Of a DNA stretch of 64,000 bases, positions 19,582-26,962 are shown piece after piece (position 1 is the stretch's first letter; each line of letters opens with the position of its first letter). A program made the translations under genes and the position numbers. Source of the stretch: Prolixibacteraceae bacterium UBA6029 (GTDB lineage: Bacteria; Bacteroidota; Bacteroidia; Bacteroidales; Prolixibacteraceae); assembly GCA_002429385.1 (NCBI GenBank), contig DIZL01000019.1, forward strand, positions 28,977 to 92,976. The letters run 5' to 3'. The notes under the pieces were generated by a model. It had not been told where the DNA came from, searched no databases, and was given only the letters and a program-made list of their open reading frames with translations.

Positions 19582-20298
19582 ATGAAACTAAAAAGACTAT
19601 TGATCATCTTCGGAATCCTCCTGTTTATTTCAGGGTGTTCCGATTTTATGATGATTTGCTCACTCAATCCGTTTTATCTTGATAAAAACGTGGCGCTTGC
19701 ATCAGAAATAGAAGGAAACTGGACAGTTCATGAGATCAAATCCAAAAAAGATTCGAACGATAAGAACAGTAGTCACTGGGAAGCGATGGATACAACTTCA
19801 ATCTGGCGAATTAACCGATTTGTTTCAGAGGAAAAGGTAAAGACCAAACATGGTACTGATTCTATCGTTTTTAAGCCACAGAACTTTTATGTAGTGAAAC
19901 TGACAGGCAATAATCCTGATACTGCGCGATACCAGTTTCATCTGACGATTTTCAGGATTAAAGGGGTTCTATTCGGTGATTTCTGCCCTCGCGAACTGAC
20001 TGCTCTTAAAGATAGCCGAATGGCCAAGGAAAACTACTTTACTGTTCATACGCTTGCACGGATTACAATTCAGAATAAACAACTGAAAGTATCCTGGCTG
20101 GGGGCTGATTACATGAAAAGCATGATTGAAGGTAAGCGTGTCAGAATAAAATACCGCTATGTTTCCGATGCCGGAAGGTTACTCCTGACTGCTTCATCGA
20201 ATGATCTGACCGAAATGATTGAGCGATACGCAGATCAGAAACGATTTATCGACTGGGAAGACCAGCCTTCCATGCTGCAATTAAACCGAATTAACTAA
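19582..20298 (+). CDS. lipoprotein of unknown function in a two-component operon
   Basis: This 238-residue protein starts with a lipoprotein signal (MKLKRLLIIFGILLFISGC). A soluble domain follows with several predicted strands (ASEIEGNWTVHEIKS, FYVVKLTGNNPDTARYQFHL) and a charged C-terminus. I do not recognise the family. Only 10 bp separate it from the sensor kinase gene, so the two are likely co-transcribed. The lipoprotein could report envelope state to the kinase or be its output; that is inference from position. Confidence 0.75.
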   Translation: MKLKRLLIIFGILLFISGCSDFMMICSLNPFYLDKNVALASEIEGNWTVHEIKSKKDSNDKNSSHWEAMDTTSIWRINRFVSEEKVKTKHGTDSIVFKPQNFYVVKLTGNNPDTARYQFHLTIFRIKGVLFGDFCPRELTALKDSRMAKENYFTVHTLARITIQNKQLKVSWLGADYMKSMIEGKRVRIKYRYVSDAGRLLLTASSNDLTEMIERYADQKRFIDWEDQPSMLQLNRIN

Positions 20299-20308
20299 AT
20301 CACAAGCC

Positions 20309-21580
20309 ATGAAAATCTTTCGATTAAAAAAACAGCTTAATATCATTCCTTACTCCTTTTTCCCGCACATCCTATTCTGGTTTATTTCGTTCAATTTCTG
20401 GTATATGATTTTGAACCCGGGAGTAGAATCTGTCGGTGTAATTCAGGATCTTGAGGTAGAGTGGGATACAATTTTGCTAATCAATTCCATCCTGCTTATC
20501 TATTGTGCCCTGCCAATGGTGTGGTTGGTTCGGAAATTAAAATTGTGGGTAAAAATAATACCAACTGTTTTGTTCCTGATTCCCATTATCTACGTTGTTC
20601 TTCAGGCGATACAAACCAACGGAAACAAAGATGATGTGCAGGTTTTCATGGAGTATTTTGTGAAAAACTTTCTTTATGTGGTTGTTTTTCATATTACCAT
20701 AATAGGAGCTGTATATTTTAACATGAATTTCTTACTCGTTCGGCATCTCAATAAAAACCAGTTTGTTAAATACCTGATCGGTATTATTATTTTACTTCCT
20801 GTTGCGGCAATAGCAAATTATTCCATCTTCAACTTCTTTATCGACAAACTCTTTCCAAGTCTCTATTATATATCCTATTTCAGGATTTGGGAATTGATTT
20901 TGATCTTCAAAGTATACCTGATTATATCCATCCTTGTATTTTTGGTTAAGCAATACCTTGGTATGCTGATTTCCAGGCGGGATGCTGCCCATAATGAACT
21001 TTCAGCCCTCAAGGCACAGATTAACCCACATTTTTTATTCAATAACCTGAATACCGTTTATTCGATGGCTTCGAAGAATGACGAAAGAACTGCTGATGTA
21101 ATTCTTCAGCTTTCTGATTTCCTGCGCTATATACTATACGACACTGCCCGTGAAACTATCCCACTTGAAAAAGAAGTTGATGTCATCCGTACATATGTTG
21201 ACCTGCAGAAAGAACGGGTTAATCCTGAAATTACACAGGTGAACTTTGTAACTGAAGGAAATTTTGATGGTGTGAACATAGCACCTCTGTTGTTGCTCCC
21301 ATTGGCAGAAAATTGTTTCAAACATGGAATTGGTATGGGGTCAGGAACCATTCTTATATACATTGGTTATGACGGGAAGCAACTGCACTTCAAAACTGAG
21401 AATAAAGTTGCCTTGCGTGAAAAAACGAATGCTGAAGAGAATGGTGGTATTGGAATCAAAAATGTTGAAAAACGCTTACATTTGATCTATCCTGAAAGCC
21501 ATTATCTTAATTACGGAGAAAAGGATGGTCTTTTCAGTCTCGAAATGACAATTGAATTGAGGAAAGGTAAGAAGGAATGA
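20309..21580 (+). CDS. LytS/YehU-type sensor histidine kinase
   Basis: This 423-residue inner-membrane kinase has several hydrophobic segments in residues 10-220 (for example ILLINSILLIYCALPMVWLV and VYLIISILVFLV). The His_kinase domain with the phosphoacceptor motif INPHFLFNNLNTVYSMASKN follows near residue 240. The C-terminal HATPase carries PLLLLPLAENCFKHGIG (N box) and GGIGIKNVEKRL (G box). The domain order is typical for kinases that pair with LytTR regulators, and such a regulator follows 129 bp downstream. The sensed signal is unknown. Confidence 0.92.
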   Translation: MKIFRLKKQLNIIPYSFFPHILFWFISFNFWYMILNPGVESVGVIQDLEVEWDTILLINSILLIYCALPMVWLVRKLKLWVKIIPTVLFLIPIIYVVLQAIQTNGNKDDVQVFMEYFVKNFLYVVVFHITIIGAVYFNMNFLLVRHLNKNQFVKYLIGIIILLPVAAIANYSIFNFFIDKLFPSLYYISYFRIWELILIFKVYLIISILVFLVKQYLGMLISRRDAAHNELSALKAQINPHFLFNNLNTVYSMASKNDERTADVILQLSDFLRYILYDTARETIPLEKEVDVIRTYVDLQKERVNPEITQVNFVTEGNFDGVNIAPLLLLPLAENCFKHGIGMGSGTILIYIGYDGKQLHFKTENKVALREKTNAEENGGIGIKNVEKRLHLIYPESHYLNYGEKDGLFSLEMTIELRKGKKE

Positions 21581-21592
21581 AAAAGAGTGAAA

Positions 21593-21628
21593 TATCCAAT
21601 ATTCAATTGCCAATATCGAATATTGAAT
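21593..21628. repeat. short palindrome between kinase and regulator genes
   Basis: CAATATTC near 21597 and GAATATTG near 21618 form an inverted pair, and CCAATATT/CCAATATC recur as near-direct repeats. It resembles, on a smaller scale, the palindromes made of short tandem units seen elsewhere in the window. An A-run follows. Confidence 0.5.
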
Positions 21629-21709
21629 AAAAAAAAGAAAAGAGGAAAAGTCTGATCAACGGTATTAAAGTATGAGCAACTTGTAAACCAAAACCCGTAA
21701 CTCCCATTT

Positions 21710-22402
21710 ATGAACTGCATCATCATTGAAGACGAACCTGCTGCACAGTCAATTCTGGAAAGCTACCTTTCGCATTGTCCTGACTTGCATTGCCTGGGTA
21801 TTTTCGCTGAAGCCTTTTCAGCACAGGTATTTTTGAATTCAAACAAAGTAGATCTGATCTTTCTTGATATCAACCTTCCAGAGATGTCAGGAATAAGTTT
21901 TCTTCGTTCATTAATTCATCCTCCCCTGGTCATTTTTACAACGGCATATTCACAATATGCAGTTGCTGGCTTCGATCTGGAGGTTGTTGATTTTCTGCTG
22001 AAACCCTTTTCGTTCGAGCGGTTTTGCAAAGCAGTAAACAAAGCACGTGAGCGTTTTAACGCCAATACAACATCAACATTACCACAAAAACTTAGTATCA
22101 AATCAGGTCCACGTATTTATCAGATTTCACCTGATGATATCCTTTTTATTGAATCTTGCGGCGATTACGTGACTATTTTCTGTGCCGATAAAAAACCTGT
22201 TGTTCATGGAACACTGAAAAGCTGGGAAGAAAAACTTAAAGAGTATTCATTTCTGAAGGTCCACCGAGCAGTTGTAGTCAATCTATCCAAAATCAGTCAC
22301 ATCGAAGGGAACCTCATCCAGATAGGCGAACACAAATTACCTGTTTCAGAACAGTATAAAGAACAACTTCTGGAACGGATGTTTGGAAAACAGGAAGATT
22401 GA
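21710..22402 (+). CDS. LytTR-family response regulator
   Basis: This 230-residue regulator has an N-terminal receiver domain (IIEDEPAAQ acidic pocket, LIFLDINLPEMSGI with the phospho-acceptor Asp near residue 53, VIFTTAYSQYA, and the conserved Lys in VDFLLKPFSFERF). It has a C-terminal LytTR DNA-binding domain (ISPDDILFIESCGDYVTIFC, FLKVHRAVVVNLSKISHIEG). It pairs with the LytS-like kinase just upstream. Target genes cannot be read from the sequence. A strong bidirectional hairpin ends the gene. Confidence 0.94.
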   Translation: MNCIIIEDEPAAQSILESYLSHCPDLHCLGIFAEAFSAQVFLNSNKVDLIFLDINLPEMSGISFLRSLIHPPLVIFTTAYSQYAVAGFDLEVVDFLLKPFSFERFCKAVNKARERFNANTTSTLPQKLSIKSGPRIYQISPDDILFIESCGDYVTIFCADKKPVVHGTLKSWEEKLKEYSFLKVHRAVVVNLSKISHIEGNLIQIGEHKLPVSEQYKEQLLERMFGKQED

Positions 22403-22427
22403 AATACCATAATCATCGAAAATGAAA

Positions 22428-22464
22428 AATACCCTGTTAGAATTTATTAATTCTACAGGGTATT
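22428..22464. terminator. bidirectional hairpin terminator
   Basis: AATACCCTGTTAGAATT (22428-22444) pairs with AATTCTACAGGGTATT (22449-22464), with one bulged base and a 4-base loop. It sits between the convergent regulator and lipoprotein genes, with A-rich and T-rich flanks. Confidence 0.8.
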
Positions 22465-22474
22465 TCTATCTATC

Positions 22475-22530
22475 GAAAAAGGGAAACAACACGGCTTTCC
22501 TTTTCCCTTTTTCCTTTTCCCTTTTTCCTT
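22475..22530. repeat. 14-bp tandem repeats with inverted arm (copy C)
   Basis: CCTTTTCCCTTTTT occurs twice in tandem (22499-22512, 22513-22526), plus a partial copy. GAAAAAGGGAAA (22475-22486) is its inverted complement. It lies immediately 3' of the lipoprotein gene end and may form a hairpin in either transcript. Confidence 0.65.
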
Positions 22531-22534
22531 AGAT

Positions 22535-23236
22535 TTATTTTTCCAGTTTGGCATCTTCCATAATGACTTCATAAAAATAACCGAAGCCAAAATCTTTCTT
22601 CAATGTGATTGGTCCTTCAAAAGTTACTACATCACCTACAGCGACTTTATCAAGGGTTGTAACAGTCAAATCAAAATCCTCTGAAGTTCCTGTTCCGTCC
22701 TGAATATGTATCCAGTTTTTCCCCATCACTTCATTGTTAATTTTCACGACCTGGCCTTTCATCTTAATCGTTTTCCCAGAGTAACTGTCTTTTTTGGCAA
22801 ATAAATCAGCAATCGAAACACTTCCGATGGCAGGTGCAACCAATATACCTTCAGCTTTCACTAAATTACCCTTTCCTTTGTGATTTGCAGGGGTGGGTAT
22901 GCCACCAATAATTGGTTGTTTGCTAATTTCCTGAACAAAAAAGATGGATGTGAAAGTACGGTTAAGTTCCTTACTGTTGAAATTTTGCATCTCCAGGGCC
23001 TGATTAAAGTAATAAGTCTCACCGGCGGCAACTTCCTGCTTAGTAACAGCCAACCAGTTCTCTGCACCGTTATCACTAACTTTCAGGTAGGTATAATTAC
23101 TGGCCTGAACGACTTCTTCAACTTTCACTTCGTGCTGTGTTGGATTTGTGGCGTTCTGCGCAGTAGGTACCTTGTTTTTTCTCACGCACCCTGAAAAACC
23201 TACCAGTATGGCAAGACAAATAAATAATGATCTCAT
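22535..23236 (-). CDS. lipoprotein with OB-fold-like domains
   Basis: This 233-residue protein has a lipoprotein signal MRSLFICLAILVGFSGC. The N-terminal half (VVQASNYTYLKVSDNGAENW, QEVAAGETYYF) recalls the small beta domain often found before OB folds in Bacteroidota lipoproteins. The C-terminal half (YSGKTIKMKGQVVKINNEV, GKNWIHIQDGTG, VAVGDVVTFEGPITLKKDFG) has the tRNA_anti-like OB-fold pattern. It is probably periplasmic or surface exposed. Its role is unknown; nucleic-acid or oligosaccharide binding is possible but not shown. Confidence 0.78.
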   Translation of the reverse strand: MRSLFICLAILVGFSGCVRKNKVPTAQNATNPTQHEVKVEEVVQASNYTYLKVSDNGAENWLAVTKQEVAAGETYYFNQALEMQNFNSKELNRTFTSIFFVQEISKQPIIGGIPTPANHKGKGNLVKAEGILVAPAIGSVSIADLFAKKDSYSGKTIKMKGQVVKINNEVMGKNWIHIQDGTGTSEDFDLTVTTLDKVAVGDVVTFEGPITLKKDFGFGYFYEVIMEDAKLEK

Positions 23237-23601
23237 TTTGATTGTATTAAACTATTATTACTCGTTGTGAATTTTAAAATAATAAAATAATGTGATTCTT
23301 ATTCCGGCGATAAAAATAACAATTGTATCGGTAACTGTTTGTCATTATCCCAAATTGACATGAAAAATACAATATTTATTGTCTGTGTAGCCAAATAATC
23401 GAAACTTCTTTGGGTCTCTTTAACAATTATTAGCACAATTAGTTGTAATTTTAATAAAGGAATAAGCAGCCATACGGAAACCTGAACCTTCATGATAATG
23501 TTCAACTTTTTCCTGATAATAGCAATAGGTACAGGTCAGATTGCAGGTGCATCCAAGGGTTTTACAAACACCTGAAAATCATCCAAAGCTTTTCTCACAA
23601 A
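23237..23601. other. intergenic gap, nothing recognised
   Basis: I see no credible gene or hairpin in these 365 bp. The stretch is AT-rich. It must carry the promoter of the OB-fold lipoprotein gene, but no clear TAnnTTTG box is visible. Confidence 0.5.
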
Positions 23602-24189
23602 TTATATTTTGTTTATGAATAGTCTTTCGCCAGATTCACTTGCCCTGATTAATTTTGAAAGCCTTGCTTCCCGTGTTGATTCCTGTTTAGCGCTCATAAC
23701 CCAATAAATACAGGTCCTTTGATAGGAAGGAGCCTGTGAAGTAAAGTAATTCCGGGCCTCCCGATGTTTCTGAAATTTGGTCTCTAGGGTGTTATCGAGT
23801 TTCTCAGGCCGGTTCTCGTAACTATAAATAGCTGACTTCTCTGTTTTCCGTTTTTCAAACGCATCATGCCCAACTGGTAGCATTCGACCCTGCCGGATCA
23901 ATTCTTCAACCTTTTTAATATTCAAGGCACTCCAGTTGCTCTTTGGGTTTCTCTGAGTAAAGCGAATACAGTAACTTTCAGAATCAATAGTATTACGAAT
24001 GCCATCAATCCAACCAAAACATAGTGCTTCATCCACCGACTCTGACCAGGTCATACTCGGGTTGCCTGTTCCCACCTTATAAAATCCCACCAGTAATTCA
24101 GCTTCAGTCTGGTGATTATGGCCCAACCAAATTCTGAAATCACCTATAGATGCAAAAAACACAGCTTTATCACTATAGTCCCTGGTCAT
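23602..24189 (-). CDS. YdeI/OmpD-associated family protein
   Basis: This 195-residue protein has the family's characteristic SVDEALCFGWIDGIRNTIDS near residue 52 and RFTQRNPKSNWSALNIKKVE near 78. A C-terminal segment (YFTSQAPSYQRTCIYWVMSA) is followed by basic residues. Members have been linked to envelope or antimicrobial-peptide resistance in enterobacteria, but the biochemical activity is unknown. Its ATG overlaps the stop of the serine hydrolase gene by 4 bp, so the two genes are translationally coupled. Confidence 0.85.
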   Translation of the reverse strand: MTRDYSDKAVFFASIGDFRIWLGHNHQTEAELLVGFYKVGTGNPSMTWSESVDEALCFGWIDGIRNTIDSESYCIRFTQRNPKSNWSALNIKKVEELIRQGRMLPVGHDAFEKRKTEKSAIYSYENRPEKLDNTLETKFQKHREARNYFTSQAPSYQRTCIYWVMSAKQESTREARLSKLIRASESGERLFINKI

Positions 24190-25751
24190 TGGTTTTCTAT
24201 CTTCCTGAAATTCAAATCCTGGAAATCGTAACTAAAATCCGTTAACGGAGAAATAGCTTTCATGTGAAATCCGCTTGCTTTTCCTTCCTGATCAAGATCG
24301 AAAATAACAAACGCATCAGCATTCATGCTGCGGTTAATCCATTTGATTACAAATGTATTTCCCTTGTAATAACTCATCTCTCCTCTCAACTGTGGTGATC
24401 GTGCAGAATGAAACCATAGTTTCCCTTGATCTATTGAAATCTTCACATTTCCCAGCCAATCATCTTTGAATTGACCTTCATAGGTGTTTGCATCGAATCC
24501 TGAATTTTTGGAGCTTAGGACATTATCTACTTCGGCCTGAATTTTCTTTGTCAGTTCATCCGATTCCTTTTCATTTCTGGTCACGAGCGTGTTGTAATGC
24601 AATACCCAATCTTCAGGAATAAAACCAAGATAACTATCTTTGATCGTATTGGTTACTGAACTAAAAGCAGCGCCGGATTCCTGATTGGTTAATACGACGA
24701 TACCGAGGTTTAGTTCCGGGAGAAGAGTCACCTGGGTGACCATTCCTTCCATGGCACCGGTATGACTAACCTGTTTGGTTCCTTTTACATCCGTCAGAAA
24801 CCAGCCCAATCCATAGGCACTAAAATGACCGTCGTACTTATCTGGTCTGACCGGCATATTGGTCTGAGTACTCCACATTTCGTTTTGGGAACCAGTACTA
24901 AAGAGTTGATTTTTCAGGTCTTCACCGTATTTTCCCTTATTCAACTGGGCGATCATCCATTTACTCATGTCGGAAATACTTGAATAGATACCTCCTGCCG
25001 AACATTCACCAAGGTTCAGGTCATGACGTGGCACAACCTGAAGTTTTTTATCTCCAAATGCATGGCCGTCAATCACATTGGTCTTATCTTTTAATCGCGA
25101 ATAAGATGCTGCGGAATGATTCATCTCTAGTGGTTTCATGATTTGTTCCTCAACAAACTTTTCCCAACTCATTCCGGAAACGCGGGCGACCACCTCGCCG
25201 GCAACCATATAGAGCAAATTGTCGTAATCAAATTTTGTTCTAAAGGGTGACGCCTGTTTTAAATACTTCAGGTTGTAAATGATATCTTTTATGGTAAAAT
25301 CTGTCGAATCGGGCCAGATCATCAGGTCGCCTGCACCAAGTCCCAGTCCACTTCGGTGAGTAAGCAAATCTCGGATAGTAAAATCCTCGGTCACATAAGG
25401 ATTGTACATCCTGAATTCAGGGATGTATTTGATTACTTTATCGTTCCAGGATAACTTCTTCGAATCAACCAAGATAGCCAGCGTTGCAGCAGTAAATGCC
25501 TTGCTATTTGAAGCAATGCCAAACAAAGTATTTTCATCTACCTTGTTGCCGGAGTTCAGTGAACGAACACCATATCCTTTTGAATGAACCACTTTACCGT
25601 CTTTCACAACAGCAACAGCCATGCCTGGAACCTGGAAGGTTTTCATAGTTCGTTCAACCAACTGATCGATTTCTACTGAGGTTATAGGCTGTGAAAAAAC
25701 CGACCCAAGGCTAAAAAGCAAAACCACAAAACTTAATACAGACTTTCTCAT
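24186..25751 (-). CDS. class C beta-lactamase-like serine hydrolase with DUF3471 tail
   Basis: This 521-residue secreted hydrolase has a signal peptide ending near VFSQ. It has the penicillin-binding-like active-site motifs: Ser-x-x-Lys in GIASNSKAFTAAT near residue 83, Tyr-x-Asn-like in FDYDNLLYMVAG near 170, and HTGAMEGM near 330 in place of KTG. The C-terminal 120 residues (YEGQFKDDWLGNVKISIDQG onward) match the DUF3471 tail of peptidase/esterase-type members. D-aminopeptidase, esterase or muropeptide activity are all plausible; true beta-lactamase activity is less likely. It is the first gene of a pair with the YdeI-like gene. Confidence 0.88.
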   Translation of the reverse strand: MRKSVLSFVVLLFSLGSVFSQPITSVEIDQLVERTMKTFQVPGMAVAVVKDGKVVHSKGYGVRSLNSGNKVDENTLFGIASNSKAFTAATLAILVDSKKLSWNDKVIKYIPEFRMYNPYVTEDFTIRDLLTHRSGLGLGAGDLMIWPDSTDFTIKDIIYNLKYLKQASPFRTKFDYDNLLYMVAGEVVARVSGMSWEKFVEEQIMKPLEMNHSAASYSRLKDKTNVIDGHAFGDKKLQVVPRHDLNLGECSAGGIYSSISDMSKWMIAQLNKGKYGEDLKNQLFSTGSQNEMWSTQTNMPVRPDKYDGHFSAYGLGWFLTDVKGTKQVSHTGAMEGMVTQVTLLPELNLGIVVLTNQESGAAFSSVTNTIKDSYLGFIPEDWVLHYNTLVTRNEKESDELTKKIQAEVDNVLSSKNSGFDANTYEGQFKDDWLGNVKISIDQGKLWFHSARSPQLRGEMSYYKGNTFVIKWINRSMNADAFVIFDLDQEGKASGFHMKAISPLTDFSYDFQDLNFRKIENQ

Positions 25752-25824
25752 AAAACTAAGTGTACATTTTAAACTATTGATGATTAACAGGAAGAAATCA
25801 TTACCCGAATTGCAATTTTAAAGG

Positions 25825-26160
25825 TCACCTGAACAGCCTTATTCTCTTCCGGCGCATCTTATGTCGCCATGGATTAATCAATTGACTAAAAAGCACAAGC
25901 AATATGCCGCCAACAATAACAGGCATGAGGAAACGAACCAGTTTATCGGATTTATCCAGATTGACCAACAGATAAATCATAGACGAAATAATCAGAAGTG
26001 TACCCAAAAAAAGCATGATATTTCCAAAGACTGTAACAATCCGCTTAGGCTTTGCCTTCTGATTAGTCTGGCTTTTTAGTATTCTCTTTTTAATCATAGG
26101 TCGAGGGTTAGAAAACATTCTGAAGCACAGCCTAAACTGACTCTTCATTCTTTCAGTCAT
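25825..26160 (-). CDS. small membrane protein, unknown
   Basis: This 111-residue, strongly basic product has two transmembrane segments (VTVFGNIMLFLGTLLIISSM and FLMPVIVGGILLVLFSQLI) and Arg/Lys-rich ends (HKMRRKRIRLFR). Internal Met codons at residues 15 and 22 are alternative starts. I do not recognise the family. It lies between the serine hydrolase and a toxin-antitoxin module, without operon signs. Confidence 0.5.
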   Translation of the reverse strand: MTERMKSQFRLCFRMFSNPRPMIKKRILKSQTNQKAKPKRIVTVFGNIMLFLGTLLIISSMIYLLVNLDKSDKLVRFLMPVIVGGILLVLFSQLINPWRHKMRRKRIRLFR

Positions 26161-26333
26161 AAGTTAGATTTAGTGGCTTCTGGTTTGAAGCCGTTAATTT
26201 ACAACAAATAAACCGTTTGACGTAATAAATGAGCGATAATAAATAGAAATTAATTCCCTTCAGGGTTATGAATCCTTACAAAGTTTTGATACTTTGTCAG
26301 CTCATGAAAACAATTTATCCGACTGAAATTCAT

Positions 26334-26341
26334 TACCTTTG
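26334..26341 (+). promoter_or_regulatory. -7 box of the toxin-antitoxin operon
   Basis: TACCTTTG is an exact TAnnTTTG match 17 bp upstream of the ATG at 26358. It implies a leader of only about 12 nt and supports the downstream antitoxin start. No good -33 box is visible. Confidence 0.55.
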
Positions 26342-26357
26342 TATAAATGCAAATCTC

Positions 26358-26639
26358 ATGAGAGCAATTGAATTTAAAACAATTATAAAGAATAACCGGA
26401 TTGAGATCCCTTTAGATATTCAGTCAGAACTCCAGTTTAAAGATAAAGCAAATGTAAGGGTAATGATACTTTACGATGATTCTGTAGATCCGGATGAAAA
26501 GATCTATGAATCGAATGAGCAGGCTATTGATATTGTCAATGAAGAACTCGATTCGATTAACAACGGATTAAAAGATTTCGAAGAAGGAAGAATACATTCA
26601 AACGAAACAGCCCGAAAGATATATGGAAAGTATCTATAA
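26358..26639 (+). CDS. antitoxin of a RelE/ParE-type module
   Basis: From the ATG at 26358 the product is 93 residues. It starts MRAIEFKTIIKNNRIEIPLD, a short beta-strand opening like other small antitoxins that precede ParE toxins in Bacteroidota. It ends in an acidic helical tail (EELDSINNGLKDFEEGRIHS), probably the toxin-binding part. The longer frame from 26268 would begin upstream of the -7 box and is rejected. The last 17 bp overlap the toxin gene, the normal order for such pairs. It should neutralise the toxin and repress the operon. Confidence 0.75.
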   Translation: MRAIEFKTIIKNNRIEIPLDIQSELQFKDKANVRVMILYDDSVDPDEKIYESNEQAIDIVNEELDSINNGLKDFEEGRIHSNETARKIYGKYL

Positions 26640-26934
26640 GATTCTCTGGTCTGAGGAAGCACTTAAAAATCTGAAGTTAATTATCGGTTATCTTGAAAAT
26701 AATTGGACACAAAAAGAACTAACCCATTTTGCACAACTGTTGGATAAAAGACTGGCATTAATTGAGCACAATCCTTATGCATTTCCTCTCATCGACGATT
26801 ATTCGAACTTGAGGCGATCTGTATTGACGAAACAAACATCCATTTATTATCAGATTATTGGCAAGAATGTAAGATTGATTACTTTGTTCGATAACAGACA
26901 AAATCCGGAACAGCTGACAAATAAGTTGGGATAG
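26623..26934 (+). CDS. RelE/ParE-family toxin
   Basis: This 103-residue protein has the ParE/RelE fold pattern. An N-terminal strand and helix (YKILWSEEALKNLKLIIGYL) is followed by the conserved NPYAFPLIDDYSNLRRSVLT, the strand TSIYYQIIGKNVRLITLFDN and the terminal RQNP. In this family the product poisons gyrase or cleaves mRNA; which one cannot be told here. It overlaps the antitoxin gene, so the two are co-translated. The module sits directly before a helicase gene. Confidence 0.88.
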   Translation: MESIYKILWSEEALKNLKLIIGYLENNWTQKELTHFAQLLDKRLALIEHNPYAFPLIDDYSNLRRSVLTKQTSIYYQIIGKNVRLITLFDNRQNPEQLTNKLG

Positions 26935-26962
26935 ATTATCCCGCATAAATACCAATCCCATC